Part shown: positions 8,455 through 17,599 of the stretch, piece after piece
How the letters are laid out: each line of letters starts with the position of its first letter
Numbering within the stretch: position 1 is the stretch's first letter
Assembly (NCBI RefSeq): GCF_030264295.1
Contig: NZ_CP127173.1
Coordinates: 3,913,501 to 3,977,500 of the forward strand
Source of the DNA: Amycolatopsis nalaikhensis
GTDB lineage: Bacteria; Actinomycetota; Actinomycetes; Mycobacteriales; Pseudonocardiaceae
Length of the DNA stretch: 64,000 nt
Direction of reading: 5' to 3'
Translations under genes and position numbers: made by a program
Notes under the pieces: model-generated
Told to the model about the DNA's origin: nothing
Database searches by the model: none
What the model saw: the letters and a program-made list of their open reading frames with translations, nothing else

Positions 8455-10371
8455 TTACTGGGAAAGCGCGGAGATGAAGCCGTCGGTGGGGGTGCCGAGA
8501 CCGGTGACGTTGTCCCAGCCGGGGCCGCTCTGCAGGTTCTGCGGGCGGGCGTCGAAGTCGATTAGGTAGCTGCCCTGTCCGCCGGGGACGGCGACGCCGC
8601 CGAAGGCGTGCATCATCGGCGTCCACACTCCCGCCTTCTGCGGCGTGACGTCCGCGATCGCGCTGGATCCGCGCAGGCTGTAGAGGACCGGGGTGAGCAG
8701 TCCGGCGCGGCCGGTGCCAGAGCGGGCCTGCTGGGCGTCGACGACGAGCCCGGCGATCAGCGGCGAGGCGAGCGAGGTGCCGCCGTAGGAGCCGATGCCG
8801 AACTGGCCCTTGATGGTCTGCCCGACCAGCATCCCGGTGTAGGAGTCGGCCAGCGCCGCGATGTCGGGCACCGCCCGCTTTCCGCCACTGCCCGAGACGA
8901 CGCCGGCCTGCCAGTCCGGCGCGTCGTAGAGCGCGGAGCTGCCACCGCCGGTACCGGAGGCGAATGGCCCGTCCGCATCCTTCTGCGGAGCCCAGCTGCT
9001 GCCGGATTGGGTGTTGCCGCTGTTCTCCCACCCGGTCAGCACCCTGGGCTGGTTGTTCTGGTCTAGGCCGACGCTGGTGCCACCGACGGCCACGACCCAC
9101 GGGCTGGAGGAGGGGAAGCTGGCGGTCGGGTGGCCGACGGGGCCGGAGTTGTTGCCGGCGTCGCCGGTGGACACGGTGATGGTCTGGCCCTGGATCGCCG
9201 CCTGCAGCGCCATGCTGTTGAACTGGTGCCGCGCCGCCTGCGGCAAGGACGCTTCGCCGTCGGCGTTGCCGTAGCTGTTGCTGATCACGTCGACGGCGTT
9301 GTCGGTGACGGCCTGGTTGAACGCGTCGTAGATCCCGGTGCCCTTGCAGGTTTTCCCGGCGTAGTAGCGGATCTTCGCGGCTGGAGCGATGGTGTGCGAG
9401 GCCTGCACGTCCAGGGTCTGCTCGGCGGCCCAGCCCTCGGCGCCACACTCGGTGGCGTCGGTGAACCCGCCCTGCGGCAGGACCGCGCTGTACTGCCCGG
9501 CCGCGAGCGGCGGGACGCCGAGCTGGGCGGCGGCCTGGTTGGTGTCGGCCACGACGGTGTCGGAGTTGTAGGCGCCGACGACACCGATCGTCGTGCCAGC
9601 CCCGGTGTTTCCGTTGCTCAGCTTGTACATCGCGCGGACCTGGGTACCGGTGTAGCCGCAGAGGGAGTTGGACTGGGATCCGGCGGGGTACTTCTGCGGG
9701 ACGTCGGTGTTGTTCTGCTCGCCCCACCACCGCGCGCAGTGCTGCTCCGCCGCCGCGGCCGGGCGGGTGTGCTGGGGCTTGAGCAGAGCGGCGCTGTCGT
9801 CAAGCCCGAGCACCGCGGTGATCGACGCGCGCAGCGAGGCCGGCACGGTGACCGGCGACGTCGGGGCGGTAAGGGTCCGGGTGGCGCCGTCGATCCGGGT
9901 CCGGAATGCGGCGATCCTCGTACCGAACGCCGACTCCAGCGCTGAGGTCGGGGCTTCGGCGTCGACGAAGTGCCGGTTGGCGCTGACCCCGGTCACGTGC
10001 AAGCCCTGGGTGCCCAGCCACTGCGACACCTGCTCGACGGTGTCCTGAGTCGGGGCGAATCGGTCGAGGAACTCCTGTGAGGACAGGAACTTCCCGTGTC
10101 CAGCGGTGCCGGGTGTGGCCAGCTGCGCGGCGAGGTGTTCGGCGCCGGGCTGGTCGCGCAACGCGAGGGCGACCTGGACGTGCCGCACGGTGTTTCCGTT
10201 GGTGCGGGCGACTTCGGTGTTCGGGGTGGCCCAGGCCGGGGTGCTGCCGGCGATGGGCGCGCGGTCACCGGTGTCGCCGGCGGGGGTGCTGGGTGCCGCG
10301 ACGGCGGTGGCCGCGGTGGAGGCGAGTAGGGCCGCGGTCGCGGCGACGGCATGCCAAAGACGGCTGTGCAT
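8455..10371 (-). CDS. Secreted S53 (sedolisin/kumamolisin-type) serine-carboxyl protease with prodomain
   Basis: 638 residues with a signal peptide (1-26), a Pro-kumamolisin activation domain (~55-190) and a catalytic domain (~225-638). Catalytic residues are visible: Glu and Asp in WAAEQTLDVQ (near residue 318), Asp in STGDAGNN, and Ser in SYGGTSLASP (near residue 528). These proteases are secreted as zymogens and cut proteins at acidic pH. AAGGAG precedes ATG 10371. Its product may mature or degrade wall or partner proteins, but no substrate is indicated by context. Confidence 0.92.
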   Translation of the reverse strand: MHSRLWHAVAATAALLASTAATAVAAPSTPAGDTGDRAPIAGSTPAWATPNTEVARTNGNTVRHVQVALALRDQPGAEHLAAQLATPGTAGHGKFLSSQEFLDRFAPTQDTVEQVSQWLGTQGLHVTGVSANRHFVDAEAPTSALESAFGTRIAAFRTRIDGATRTLTAPTSPVTVPASLRASITAVLGLDDSAALLKPQHTRPAAAAEQHCARWWGEQNNTDVPQKYPAGSQSNSLCGYTGTQVRAMYKLSNGNTGAGTTIGVVGAYNSDTVVADTNQAAAQLGVPPLAAGQYSAVLPQGGFTDATECGAEGWAAEQTLDVQASHTIAPAAKIRYYAGKTCKGTGIYDAFNQAVTDNAVDVISNSYGNADGEASLPQAARHQFNSMALQAAIQGQTITVSTGDAGNNSGPVGHPTASFPSSSPWVVAVGGTSVGLDQNNQPRVLTGWENSGNTQSGSSWAPQKDADGPFASGTGGGSSALYDAPDWQAGVVSGSGGKRAVPDIAALADSYTGMLVGQTIKGQFGIGSYGGTSLASPLIAGLVVDAQQARSGTGRAGLLTPVLYSLRGSSAIADVTPQKAGVWTPMMHAFGGVAVPGGQGSYLIDFDARPQNLQSGPGWDNVTGLGTPTDGFISALSQ

Positions 10372-11119
10372 CGAGGTTTCTCCTTAAAAGAAAGGGAAAA
10401 GCCATCCAGCGTGAATGCCCGTCAAGTGATGGACGTGCTGGAGGGTGTGCCTCGTGCCGCAGCCAGCGATACGCGAAGAGGGGCTGAGCGGAGACTTCGG
10501 CTGGTGTGGAACTGGCCCACAGAGGACCTGGTCATCGTGGAGGTCGCTGCGCGACCGGTGCGAACGAAGTGCGGAGATGGCCGAAGGCGGGACGCGACAA
10601 CGGCGGTCCGCGAGCCGTCCCGGCGTATAGTGTTGCCAGTGGTCTGAGCACGAGTAAGTCCCAACGTGGGTAGGCCGACCGCGCATGCACCGCGCCTCCC
10701 CCGGCGTGGAACACGATCCGCCTTGCTGAGACGAACAATAACTCGATCTTGGCAAAAGTCAACGTGTGTGGCCCGTTGATAAAGCGTCCTTGAGTGCGCC
10801 GAGTAGCTGTTACTGCGCAAGGTTGCGATAGGTATTGCGTTAAGTGCTCTCCGTAAGCCGTATGCAAGGCCATTTTCGGCCGATCGACCGAAAGCCTGTC
10901 CGACTACCGAGAGTAGTTGCACTGACGCTACCCGGTTGTTGACGATTAACCCGATCGAGTGTTGCATTGGTTAATGCTTGAGGGCTGCGGTGTTACTCGT
11001 GGTACGAAACATGACGCGGAGCGCCGCACACCTCGGGTGACGCGGCGCTTGCCAGTGGAGGGGTCGTCGAAGGCATCGATCGATGCCCGCGACGAGCGGG
11101 AACGGGGCGAGGAGGGGCA
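10372..11119. promoter_or_regulatory. Long lower-GC intergenic regulatory region
   Basis: About 750 bases without a believable gene, noticeably less GC-rich than its surroundings. It must hold the leftward promoter of the sedolisin and the rightward promoter of the STAND/LuxR gene. At the right end, TTGACG (10939-10944), a 17-base spacer and TTGCAT (10962-10967) make a possible promoter. ATTAACC (10945-10951) and GGTTAAT (10969-10975) form an inverted repeat over it and could be an operator. The rest shows nothing I can assign. Confidence 0.45.
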
Positions 11120-11194
11120 ATGTCGGAGTCGCAGGCCACGGCAGGGTGCAACAGTGTCATTGATGGTGCAACGCATCGGCGTCATGGCGCGTAG
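11120..11194 (+). CDS. Possible 24-codon leader peptide overlapping the STAND/LuxR start
   Basis: The strongest ribosome site of the region, GAGGAGGGG (11109-11117), precedes ATG 11120. That frame ends after 24 codons at TAG 11192-11194, overlapping the candidate starts (11163, 11184) of the large regulator, which have weak sites of their own. This could be a translationally coupled leader, or the remnant of a frameshifted regulator N-terminus. Confidence 0.35.
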   Translation: MSESQATAGCNSVIDGATHRRHGA

Positions 11195-13562
11195 GCCGCT
11201 GCCGAGTGCCGGTATACCGGGTGCGGCCTATTCGACGACACTCATCGGTCAATCACACAAGGTGACTGAGGTCGAGGGCTATATCGACGAAGGCGACCCG
11301 GTAGTGGTGGTGACGGGCAGTGGCGGAGTAGGAAAGACTCGGCTGGCCGGTGAGGCTTTTGAGCAGCGACGCGACGCCTACGACGCGGCCGCCTTCCTCC
11401 GCCTTGAGGAAATAAGCGGTGAAGCCGGCGACGAAGCGACAGTAGAGCGAATCTGCAACTTGCTGCTCGCAGATTTACACGTCGCGAATCACCAGCCCGA
11501 CGCCCGGCCGCTGGACGTGCTGATCGGTTTCTTGTGCGACCGCAGTGTCTTGCTTGTGCTGGACAACTGCGAACAGCTGCTCAAGCCCGTCCAGGAACTT
11601 GTGGACCTGCTGATCAACCGGGCGCCGCACCTGCAGATCATCGTGACCAGCCGTGCCTGGCTGGAGATCCACGGCGCCCGCATCGTGCACCTCAATCCCC
11701 TCCGCGTCCCAAAGGAGGACGCCGGCCGCGTCGAGGCCGAAGAGTGCGACGCGGTGAAGCTGCTACAGGACCGCGCTGCGCTCGCCGGATGGCCGCTGAC
11801 CGCAGACGACGACTGGTCGGTCATCGTCCGCCTGGTCCGCTGGTCCGACGGCATTCCGCTCATCCTGGAACTCGTCGCCGCCCAGCTGAGCACCGGACGA
11901 TCGCCCCGCGTGGTGTTCGAACGCCTGGAAGGCGGATCGGCCTTGAGATATGCCCCGGGAACCCGTGGAGTCCAAGCTCATCATCTGGCTCTGGACGCGG
12001 CGATCGGTGAATCCTGGAAGCTGTGCACCGAGGTGCAGCGGCGGGTGTGGGCGAGGCTGACGGTGTTCACCGGCGGCTTCACCCTCGAGGCGGCCGAGCA
12101 GGTCTGCGCGGACGCCGCCGTCGACCGCGCGGTGATCCTGACGACGCTGGACTACCTGGTCCGGCACTCGATCATTGAAGGCGCGTCGGCAGACGGTCGC
12201 TACCGTCAGCACAACTACCTCCGCGAGTACGGCCGGCGACGCCTGACACAGTTCGGTGACCAGGACGCGATCGAGGAACGCCTCTGTGCATGGGTCGCGC
12301 AGCTGGTGCGCGACGCGGCTGACGGGTGGTTCGGCCGCGATGAGATGTGTTGGCTGACCGGGGTCAACGCCGAGTCCGGCAACATCACCGGGGTGGTGAC
12401 GTGGTGTGCCGAACGCGGCGAGGTGGAGCGCGGTTTGACGATCATGGTCGACCTGCTGCGTACCCGGGCGCCGTACTTCTTCGCCACCGAGATCCCCGTG
12501 TGTCGCCAGGTCGACGACCTTCTGCGGGCCGGCCCCGCGGAGCCGTCGCCGGTGCGGGTCTCGGCGCTGGCGATGGTCGGCTGGATCTGGATCGCGATCG
12601 GCGCCCGCGAGCGCGGCAAAGCCCATCGCGACGAATGCCTTGACCTCGCCCGGCGCATTGGCATGGAGAACGCCCCGGCGGTGCTGTTCATCGACGGCAC
12701 CTATGACGCGCTGGCGATGGGCCTGCGCAGCGGCTACGCGAAGCTGGAGGCGGCCCGGGAGGGTTTCCGCGCGGCCGGCGCCGATGGCTCGGCCTACATG
12801 GCGGCGCTCTTCCACGCGTTTACCGCGGGTCTGCACGGCCCGGTCGAGGAGGCCGATCGCATGTCGCAGTGGTGCTTGGACGAGGCCTACGCTCGTGGTG
12901 CGGAATGGGCGATCACCTGGGCGGAATGGACCCGCGGCCTGCCCGAAGGGTCACAGCCGCAGGCGAGCGCCCGCAACGCGCTGCGCGCGCAGGTGAAACT
13001 CGGCGACCTGTGGGGGCCCGCGTGGGGGGTGGAAGAGGAAGCCCGCAAACGCGTGCTGGCCGGCGATCTTGTCGGCGGTGCCCGCCTGTACGGCGGCTCG
13101 GACAGCCTCCAGGCCCGCCACGGCGTCCGGTTCAACGGCCTGCCCGGGTGGCGCCATCACCGGGACATCGCGATCGACGCGATCATCGACGGCATCGGCG
13201 AGGAGGCGTTCGAAGCCGCCCGCCTGACCGGGAGCCGATGGCGTGACGAGCAGATCGTGGCGTTCGCTCTGGGCGAGGCAGACCCTGTGTCGCCGCGACT
13301 GACTCGGCGCCAGTGGGAGATCGCGCGGATGGTCAGCGAGGAGATGTCGAATATCGAGATCGGCGCTGCCCTGCATGTGTCGGCGCGGACGGTCGAGGGT
13401 GAACTGACGAAGATCTACCGGCGCCTGAACCTGTGCGGCCGCACGGAGCTTCGCCGAGTGGTATCGGCACACCTCGGCGCTCAGCGACGGCTCCAGCGCA
13501 CCGGAAGCGCCGCCACCCCGCGGATGATCCCGAACGTGCGCCGCACGGTGGCGTCCGGCTGA
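11163..13562 (+). CDS. STAND-type ATPase regulator with C-terminal LuxR HTH
   Basis: About 799 residues. Near residue 52 lies a P-loop, TGSGGVGKTRL; LLVLDNCEQLL is the matching Walker B, and VTSRAWLEI is typical of NB-ARC/AP-ATPase regulators. A helical repeat region (~430-690) follows, then a LuxR HTH with RLTRRQWEIARMV and SARTVEGELTKIYRRL (~705-765). Such proteins bind an inducer through the repeats and activate secondary-metabolism or transport genes. The frame is open from 10959, but the early codons lack a ribosome site; 11163 or 11184 fits the family better. Its last 27 codons overlap the convergent P450 gene. The P450 is an obvious possible target, though this is inference. Confidence 0.85.
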   Translation: MVQRIGVMARRPLPSAGIPGAAYSTTLIGQSHKVTEVEGYIDEGDPVVVVTGSGGVGKTRLAGEAFEQRRDAYDAAAFLRLEEISGEAGDEATVERICNLLLADLHVANHQPDARPLDVLIGFLCDRSVLLVLDNCEQLLKPVQELVDLLINRAPHLQIIVTSRAWLEIHGARIVHLNPLRVPKEDAGRVEAEECDAVKLLQDRAALAGWPLTADDDWSVIVRLVRWSDGIPLILELVAAQLSTGRSPRVVFERLEGGSALRYAPGTRGVQAHHLALDAAIGESWKLCTEVQRRVWARLTVFTGGFTLEAAEQVCADAAVDRAVILTTLDYLVRHSIIEGASADGRYRQHNYLREYGRRRLTQFGDQDAIEERLCAWVAQLVRDAADGWFGRDEMCWLTGVNAESGNITGVVTWCAERGEVERGLTIMVDLLRTRAPYFFATEIPVCRQVDDLLRAGPAEPSPVRVSALAMVGWIWIAIGARERGKAHRDECLDLARRIGMENAPAVLFIDGTYDALAMGLRSGYAKLEAAREGFRAAGADGSAYMAALFHAFTAGLHGPVEEADRMSQWCLDEAYARGAEWAITWAEWTRGLPEGSQPQASARNALRAQVKLGDLWGPAWGVEEEARKRVLAGDLVGGARLYGGSDSLQARHGVRFNGLPGWRHHRDIAIDAIIDGIGEEAFEAARLTGSRWRDEQIVAFALGEADPVSPRLTRRQWEIARMVSEEMSNIEIGAALHVSARTVEGELTKIYRRLNLCGRTELRRVVSAHLGAQRRLQRTGSAATPRMIPNVRRTVASG

Positions 13563-14716
13563 AGGCAGAAATCGGGGAGCGCGCGCAGCAGCTCCTCGAG
13601 CATGACCCGCAGCTCGACCCGAGCCAGGTGGCGGCCGAGGCAGCGGTGCTCGCCTGCGCCCCACCCCAGGTGCGGTGTCCGGCTGCGCTCGCGGTCGAGG
13701 CGGAAGACCTCGCCGTCGTCGAAGCGGCGTTCGTCGCGGTTGGCGCTGCCCCATGCCAGCAGCAGCCGGTCCCCGGGGGAGAGCGGCATCCCGCCGAGCT
13801 GGGTGTCGACGGTGGCGGTACGGCCGGTGGCCGCGACGGCCGGCTCGTAGCGGACCAGTTCCTCGACGAACGCCTCGACTTGCCCCGCATTACCTGTCAC
13901 GCGCTCGCGCAGCGCGGGGTCTTCCAGGAGCTGCAGGATCGCGGTGGCGCAGGCGTCGGCGGTGGTCAGATGCCCGGCTGCGACCATCAGCATCGTCATC
14001 TTGACCAGCTCGTCCTCGCCGTTGATGCGCCCGTCGACCTCGGCGGTGACCATGCGCGAGAGCAGGTCATCGCCGGGGTAGGCGCGGCGTTCGCGGATCT
14101 GTCCGAGCAGGAAATCCGCGTACACCCGTCCGATCTGCTGAGCCTCGCTCAGGGTCTCGGTGCCGTAGAGAGCGCGCACGTGCTCCGAGAGCCACGCCCG
14201 CTCCAGCTCCGAGAGCCCGAGCACCCGCCCGATCACCAACGGCGGCACCTGCTGGGTGTAGCCACTGACCAGGTCCGCCGCACCGCGGGGGATCAGCTCC
14301 TGCAGCGTTTCCCGGCAGATCGCCCGGACGTACTGCTCCTGGGCCGCCGCGGCCGCCGGGGTGAAGAAGTCCATGAGCGCGCGCCGCCACTGGTGATGAT
14401 GCTCGTCGTCGGTCTCGAACATCGGCGCCACGGCCTCCCGCATCTCGGTGACCACCGCCGCCGCGCCCAGCCCGTCGACGTAGGCGCTGAACCGTTCTGG
14501 GGCCTGCGCGGCCTCGCGGATCTCGTCGTAGCCGGTGACCAAGACGAACCCATCCAGCTCACCGCTGCGCGCGACCGGACACCTCCGACGGATCGCCCCC
14601 AACGTCTCGTACGCCGTTTCGGCGACCGCGGGATCGAGATGGTTGAACCCCCGTGCCAATGTCGCCGGATCGTTGTCAGTCTCGCGCGTCGGCGCGTCCC
14701 CCGAATTCAGCACCAT
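13481..14716 (-). CDS. Cytochrome P450
   Basis: 411 residues, normal for a bacterial class I P450. The I-helix reads AAGHLTTADA, the K-helix ExxR is EELVR, and the heme loop is LGWGAGEHRCLGR with the ligand Cys near residue 355. It will need a ferredoxin and reductase encoded elsewhere; none is in the window. The 3' end overlaps the STAND/LuxR gene by 82 bases tail-to-tail. No polyketide, peptide or terpene genes flank it, so the substrate cannot be guessed. Confidence 0.95.
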   Translation of the reverse strand: MVLNSGDAPTRETDNDPATLARGFNHLDPAVAETAYETLGAIRRRCPVARSGELDGFVLVTGYDEIREAAQAPERFSAYVDGLGAAAVVTEMREAVAPMFETDDEHHHQWRRALMDFFTPAAAAAQEQYVRAICRETLQELIPRGAADLVSGYTQQVPPLVIGRVLGLSELERAWLSEHVRALYGTETLSEAQQIGRVYADFLLGQIRERRAYPGDDLLSRMVTAEVDGRINGEDELVKMTMLMVAAGHLTTADACATAILQLLEDPALRERVTGNAGQVEAFVEELVRYEPAVAATGRTATVDTQLGGMPLSPGDRLLLAWGSANRDERRFDDGEVFRLDRERSRTPHLGWGAGEHRCLGRHLARVELRVMLEELLRALPDFCLQPDATVRRTFGIIRGVAALPVRWSRR

Positions 14717-15013
14717 GACTTCTGACTACTCGGCCGGAGACGGCGCAATCAACCCTCCGCCTGGCAAGAATGTGGCCCGCGCGGGGAAATATGCGGGCCC
14801 GCATCCACCCCGCAACGACCGCAAACACCCCCGCATGACCCCCGCAAACGAACACTGCGGGATCCAGCGGGCGTCTCCGGGCGTCTGAGGTGTACCGCGT
14901 CCGTCAGGATGGCGGCAACGCTCTGACCTGCTCCGATAAAGGTCATCAGTGCTGAGCGTGACCAAGGGGGCCGGTGGGGACCGGCTGGATCCAACCAACA
15001 TCCAGGGGCGACA
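14717..15013. promoter_or_regulatory. Divergent intergenic region with repeated CCGCA motif
   Basis: It separates the leftward P450 from the rightward ImmA/IrrE-like gene. Between about 14786 and 14862 the motif CCCCGCA or CCGCAAAC recurs at least four times, roughly every 11-15 bases, with one inverted copy (TGCGGG) at each side. This looks like an array of binding sites for a regulator of one of the two flanking genes. No coding sequence is supported. Confidence 0.4.
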
Positions 15014-15493
15014 GTGGAGACGACAGAATACGAAGATCACGAGTTCATCCGGCACTGCGACAGCATCATCGCCACGCTGCCGATCCGATACCCATTCGAT
15101 GTGCATGCCTTCATCGACGCCTTCGGAGAACAACGAGGAATAGCCGTCGTTCTAGGCCGAATGCCGACCGGGAGAGGCGGGACCAGCGGGCTACTGGTGC
15201 GCGCGCGGACGCAATGCTGGCTCGGAATCGCGGCCGCCGCCGTACCGGCGCACGTCGCCCACATCACCTACCACGAGATCGGGCACTTGGTGCTCGGTCA
15301 CCCCGGCGACTACGTCTGCGGCCGCCGCTCCTGTCCAGACGACCGTTGGGAGATCGAAGCCGAACAATTCGCCTACCGGTTGCGCGCCCACATCCGGGCC
15401 GGGATGGCACGCCACCGCGACCGGCTCCCGCCCGGCCGGAAGGCGCTGCGGGCGGCGTTCGGATCCCGCCGGCACCTGTGCGCCGATGCCTGA
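15014..15493 (+). CDS. ImmA/IrrE-type metallopeptidase
   Basis: 159 residues. The GTG start at 15014 has AGGGG 8 bases upstream. The zinc-peptidase motif HEIGHLVLGH lies near residue 90, with a downstream Glu in EIEAEQFAYRL, as in ImmA/IrrE proteases that cleave phage or plasmid repressors. The last 8 bases overlap the start of the MAB_1171c-like gene, so both are co-translated. The nearby XRE gene (16719-17429) is the obvious partner or substrate. Together they may relieve repression of the transfer operon; that is inference. Confidence 0.8.
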   Translation: METTEYEDHEFIRHCDSIIATLPIRYPFDVHAFIDAFGEQRGIAVVLGRMPTGRGGTSGLLVRARTQCWLGIAAAAVPAHVAHITYHEIGHLVLGHPGDYVCGRRSCPDDRWEIEAEQFAYRLRAHIRAGMARHRDRLPPGRKALRAAFGSRRHLCADA

Positions 15494-16688
15494 CGCGGTC
15501 GCCCTCCTGTGGTACGGCGCCGCAGCTGCCGGCGTGACCGAATCGGCCCGGAAAGCGCTGGTCAACCGAGGGTTCGGCTACACCCTCAGCCGCCACTTCC
15601 TGACCGCCGGCATCGCCTGTATGGCCTTGTCGCTGGCGGCCGGGGACCCGATGACGCTGGACTGGGCCGATCAGCTGACCGGCCTGCACAACGTGGCGAT
15701 CGTGGTCCACAACGCGCTGGCCATGCTGGCGATGGTCTTCACCGCCGGGTTCCTGCACACCCTCGGGCAGTTGCGCCTCCCCATGCCCGCGGTCACGGCG
15801 ATCTTCCTCACCTGCGCCGCGGCGATGGTCACCCTCTACGTGCTGGCAGGGGCGCACACGTCCTTCTTCGGGGCGCCCCAGAACCCCACGTGGCCCTCGC
15901 AGCTCTACAGCACGATCTACCTGACCTACATGGTCGGTTGGCTCGCGGCGCTGCTGCTGGGGTTGACCGTGGTCGCGGTGGGTGAGGTGGCCGGGGTTAA
16001 TGGCGGAGTCACCTTGGCTCAGCTGGGGGTGGCGGTGTCGCTGGTCGGGCTGTCCTGGCGGCTCGGCGTCGTCCTGCGCCTGCTGTTCGACCCGCACCAT
16101 CCGCCTCGCGGCACCCACTTCGCGGTGTTCACCGACGGCGTCGGGCTGGTGCTGTTCATCGCCGGCTCGGTGTTCGCCGCCGCAACCCGCAGAATGTTCG
16201 ACCGACGCGACCAGCGCCGCACACAACGCCAAGAGGCCGCCATCGAGCAACTGTGGCGGCGCGTGCGGATTCTGCTCGTCCAGCGCCGCCGGCCGCCGTT
16301 GACCTCGATCCAGCAGATGGTCGAGATCGAGGATGCGCTGCTCATCGTGGATCAGCTGATCGATTCCTCGACGCGGTCCGCGATACGCAACGGCCTGTGG
16401 GACCTTGTACTGCTCTACGAGATGGATATCGAGCCGATAGCGACCGCCGTCGAGATCGAGATTGCTATCGCCGTCATCGTCGCGCGGCTATCGCAGCCGA
16501 CGGCGGTGCCCGCCGAGGGCAACACCGACGACGCCGATGACACCGAGGCGTGGTGGCCCGAGACCGAGCGGCTGCCCGTCGACGACGACAAGCGAGCCAG
16601 GTGGCTGGCAGCTACCGGAGCAGCGCTGAGCGATCGTCGAGTACGGCGCTTGGCGAAGAAACTGGGACCGAAGCCGCCCCGCCGGTAG
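15486..16688 (+). CDS. MAB_1171c-like integral membrane protein
   Basis: 400 residues with about seven hydrophobic helices in residues 1-235, then a ~165-residue cytoplasmic tail containing coiled or helical segments and an acidic stretch. This layout matches the MAB_1171c family, annotated as putative transporters and commonly found next to ImmA/IrrE and XRE genes in actinomycetes. It could equally be a membrane sensor passing a signal to the upstream peptidase. No catalytic motif is visible. Confidence 0.7.
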   Translation: MPDAVALLWYGAAAAGVTESARKALVNRGFGYTLSRHFLTAGIACMALSLAAGDPMTLDWADQLTGLHNVAIVVHNALAMLAMVFTAGFLHTLGQLRLPMPAVTAIFLTCAAAMVTLYVLAGAHTSFFGAPQNPTWPSQLYSTIYLTYMVGWLAALLLGLTVVAVGEVAGVNGGVTLAQLGVAVSLVGLSWRLGVVLRLLFDPHHPPRGTHFAVFTDGVGLVLFIAGSVFAAATRRMFDRRDQRRTQRQEAAIEQLWRRVRILLVQRRRPPLTSIQQMVEIEDALLIVDQLIDSSTRSAIRNGLWDLVLLYEMDIEPIATAVEIEIAIAVIVARLSQPTAVPAEGNTDDADDTEAWWPETERLPVDDDKRARWLAATGAALSDRRVRRLAKKLGPKPPRR

Positions 16689-16718
16689 CAGAGCGTGACA
16701 ACAAGTCGCCGGAACCCG

Positions 16719-17429
16719 TCAGCTCGGCCGCCCGTGGCCGGTGCCGCGGGCGGTCCGGGCGATCCGTTCCAGCACCTTCAGCAACTGCTGCTTGTCGGCC
16801 TCGTGGGCACCGTCGAGGTAGCTGGCGATGGTCCGGGCGTTGACGTCGAGGCCGCCGAATTCGGTCATCAGCTCGTGGGCTCTGCGGTCGGTCTCGTCAC
16901 GCGGCAGCTCGAAGGCCGCAGCCGGAACGTTGGGGTAGAGCAACTTGTGATGGATTCGCCAGAACTCGGCCAAGGCATCGTTGATCTGCGGGCGCGTGTT
17001 CGCCCGGACCCCGCCCTTGAAGTTGTGGAGGGCCTGTTTGGTCAAGGTCTCCCCGCTACGAGCCTGAACCCACCGTGCCACCAGCGTCGCCGGGGCGACG
17101 AAACTCCGGAACCCGGGGGCCTCGTCGGCAGCCAGGCGGGCAATCTCGTCGGGATCGGTCACGGGTTCGCCGTCAAGCACGTAGTAGGTCGACTCGTGAT
17201 CGAACAGGTACGTCAACCGCTCGGCGAAGGTGTCCAGGTTGAGCAGTTCGAGGGTCAACTGCTGCTGCGCGGCGTAGGAGCGGCGCGGTATCGGTGAGGT
17301 CAGGTACTCGGGCGCAGTTCTTTCCCAGCTATCGAATACTGGTTCATCTTCGTATCGTCGTCCCACAACGCCCCCACCATTGCCGTCATCACCTGGCGTT
17401 TGCTTCGCGGTAATGCCGGTATTTGACAC
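16719..17429 (-). CDS. XRE/EspR-like DNA-binding regulator
   Basis: 236 residues. The segment ERLTYLFDHES ... FRSFVAPATLVARWVQARSG ... LTKQALHNFKGG ... PQINDALAEFWRI resembles the long XRE or EspR-like regulators of actinobacteria, with the HTH at about 100-165. The GTG start at 17429 has no clear ribosome site, so the message could be leaderless or the start could be further in. The predicted -35 box of the transfer operon overlaps this start codon, so the regulator is well placed to control both itself and the rightward tra promoter. Confidence 0.6.
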   Translation of the reverse strand: MSNTGITAKQTPGDDGNGGGVVGRRYEDEPVFDSWERTAPEYLTSPIPRRSYAAQQQLTLELLNLDTFAERLTYLFDHESTYYVLDGEPVTDPDEIARLAADEAPGFRSFVAPATLVARWVQARSGETLTKQALHNFKGGVRANTRPQINDALAEFWRIHHKLLYPNVPAAAFELPRDETDRRAHELMTEFGGLDVNARTIASYLDGAHEADKQQLLKVLERIARTARGTGHGRPS

Positions 17430-17450
17430 CTAGCGAGTTGCGTCTACCAT
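17423..17450 (+). promoter_or_regulatory. Candidate promoter of the transfer operon
   Basis: TTGACA (17423-17428), a 16-base spacer and TACCAT (17445-17450) resemble a vegetative actinobacterial promoter pointing toward the ParA-like gene at 17600, with a ~140-base leader. It overlaps the start of the divergent XRE gene. Confidence 0.45.
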
Positions 17451-17599
17451 CGAAGCAAAGAGCCACACTCGTTGCCAGTGTCTTCGGTTTGCCGAGAGAA
17501 AGCAACCTACGCCACCCCGACCAGGGGGTTGGAGCACGGTCCCGCTGTGACCGCCGCACCCTTCACCGGCGCACCACCACCGCTGAGGGGAGGCCCGTC

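Noticed and set aside
8315..9730. Leftward 471-codon frame inside the sedolisin gene
   Set aside because: It is an Arg/Gly-rich alternative frame of the sedolisin gene, which has intact catalytic motifs in its own frame.
10959..11162. Longer N-terminus of the STAND/LuxR protein
   Set aside because: The first ~68 codons lack a ribosome site and family similarity; the P-loop position fits a start at 11163 or 11184.
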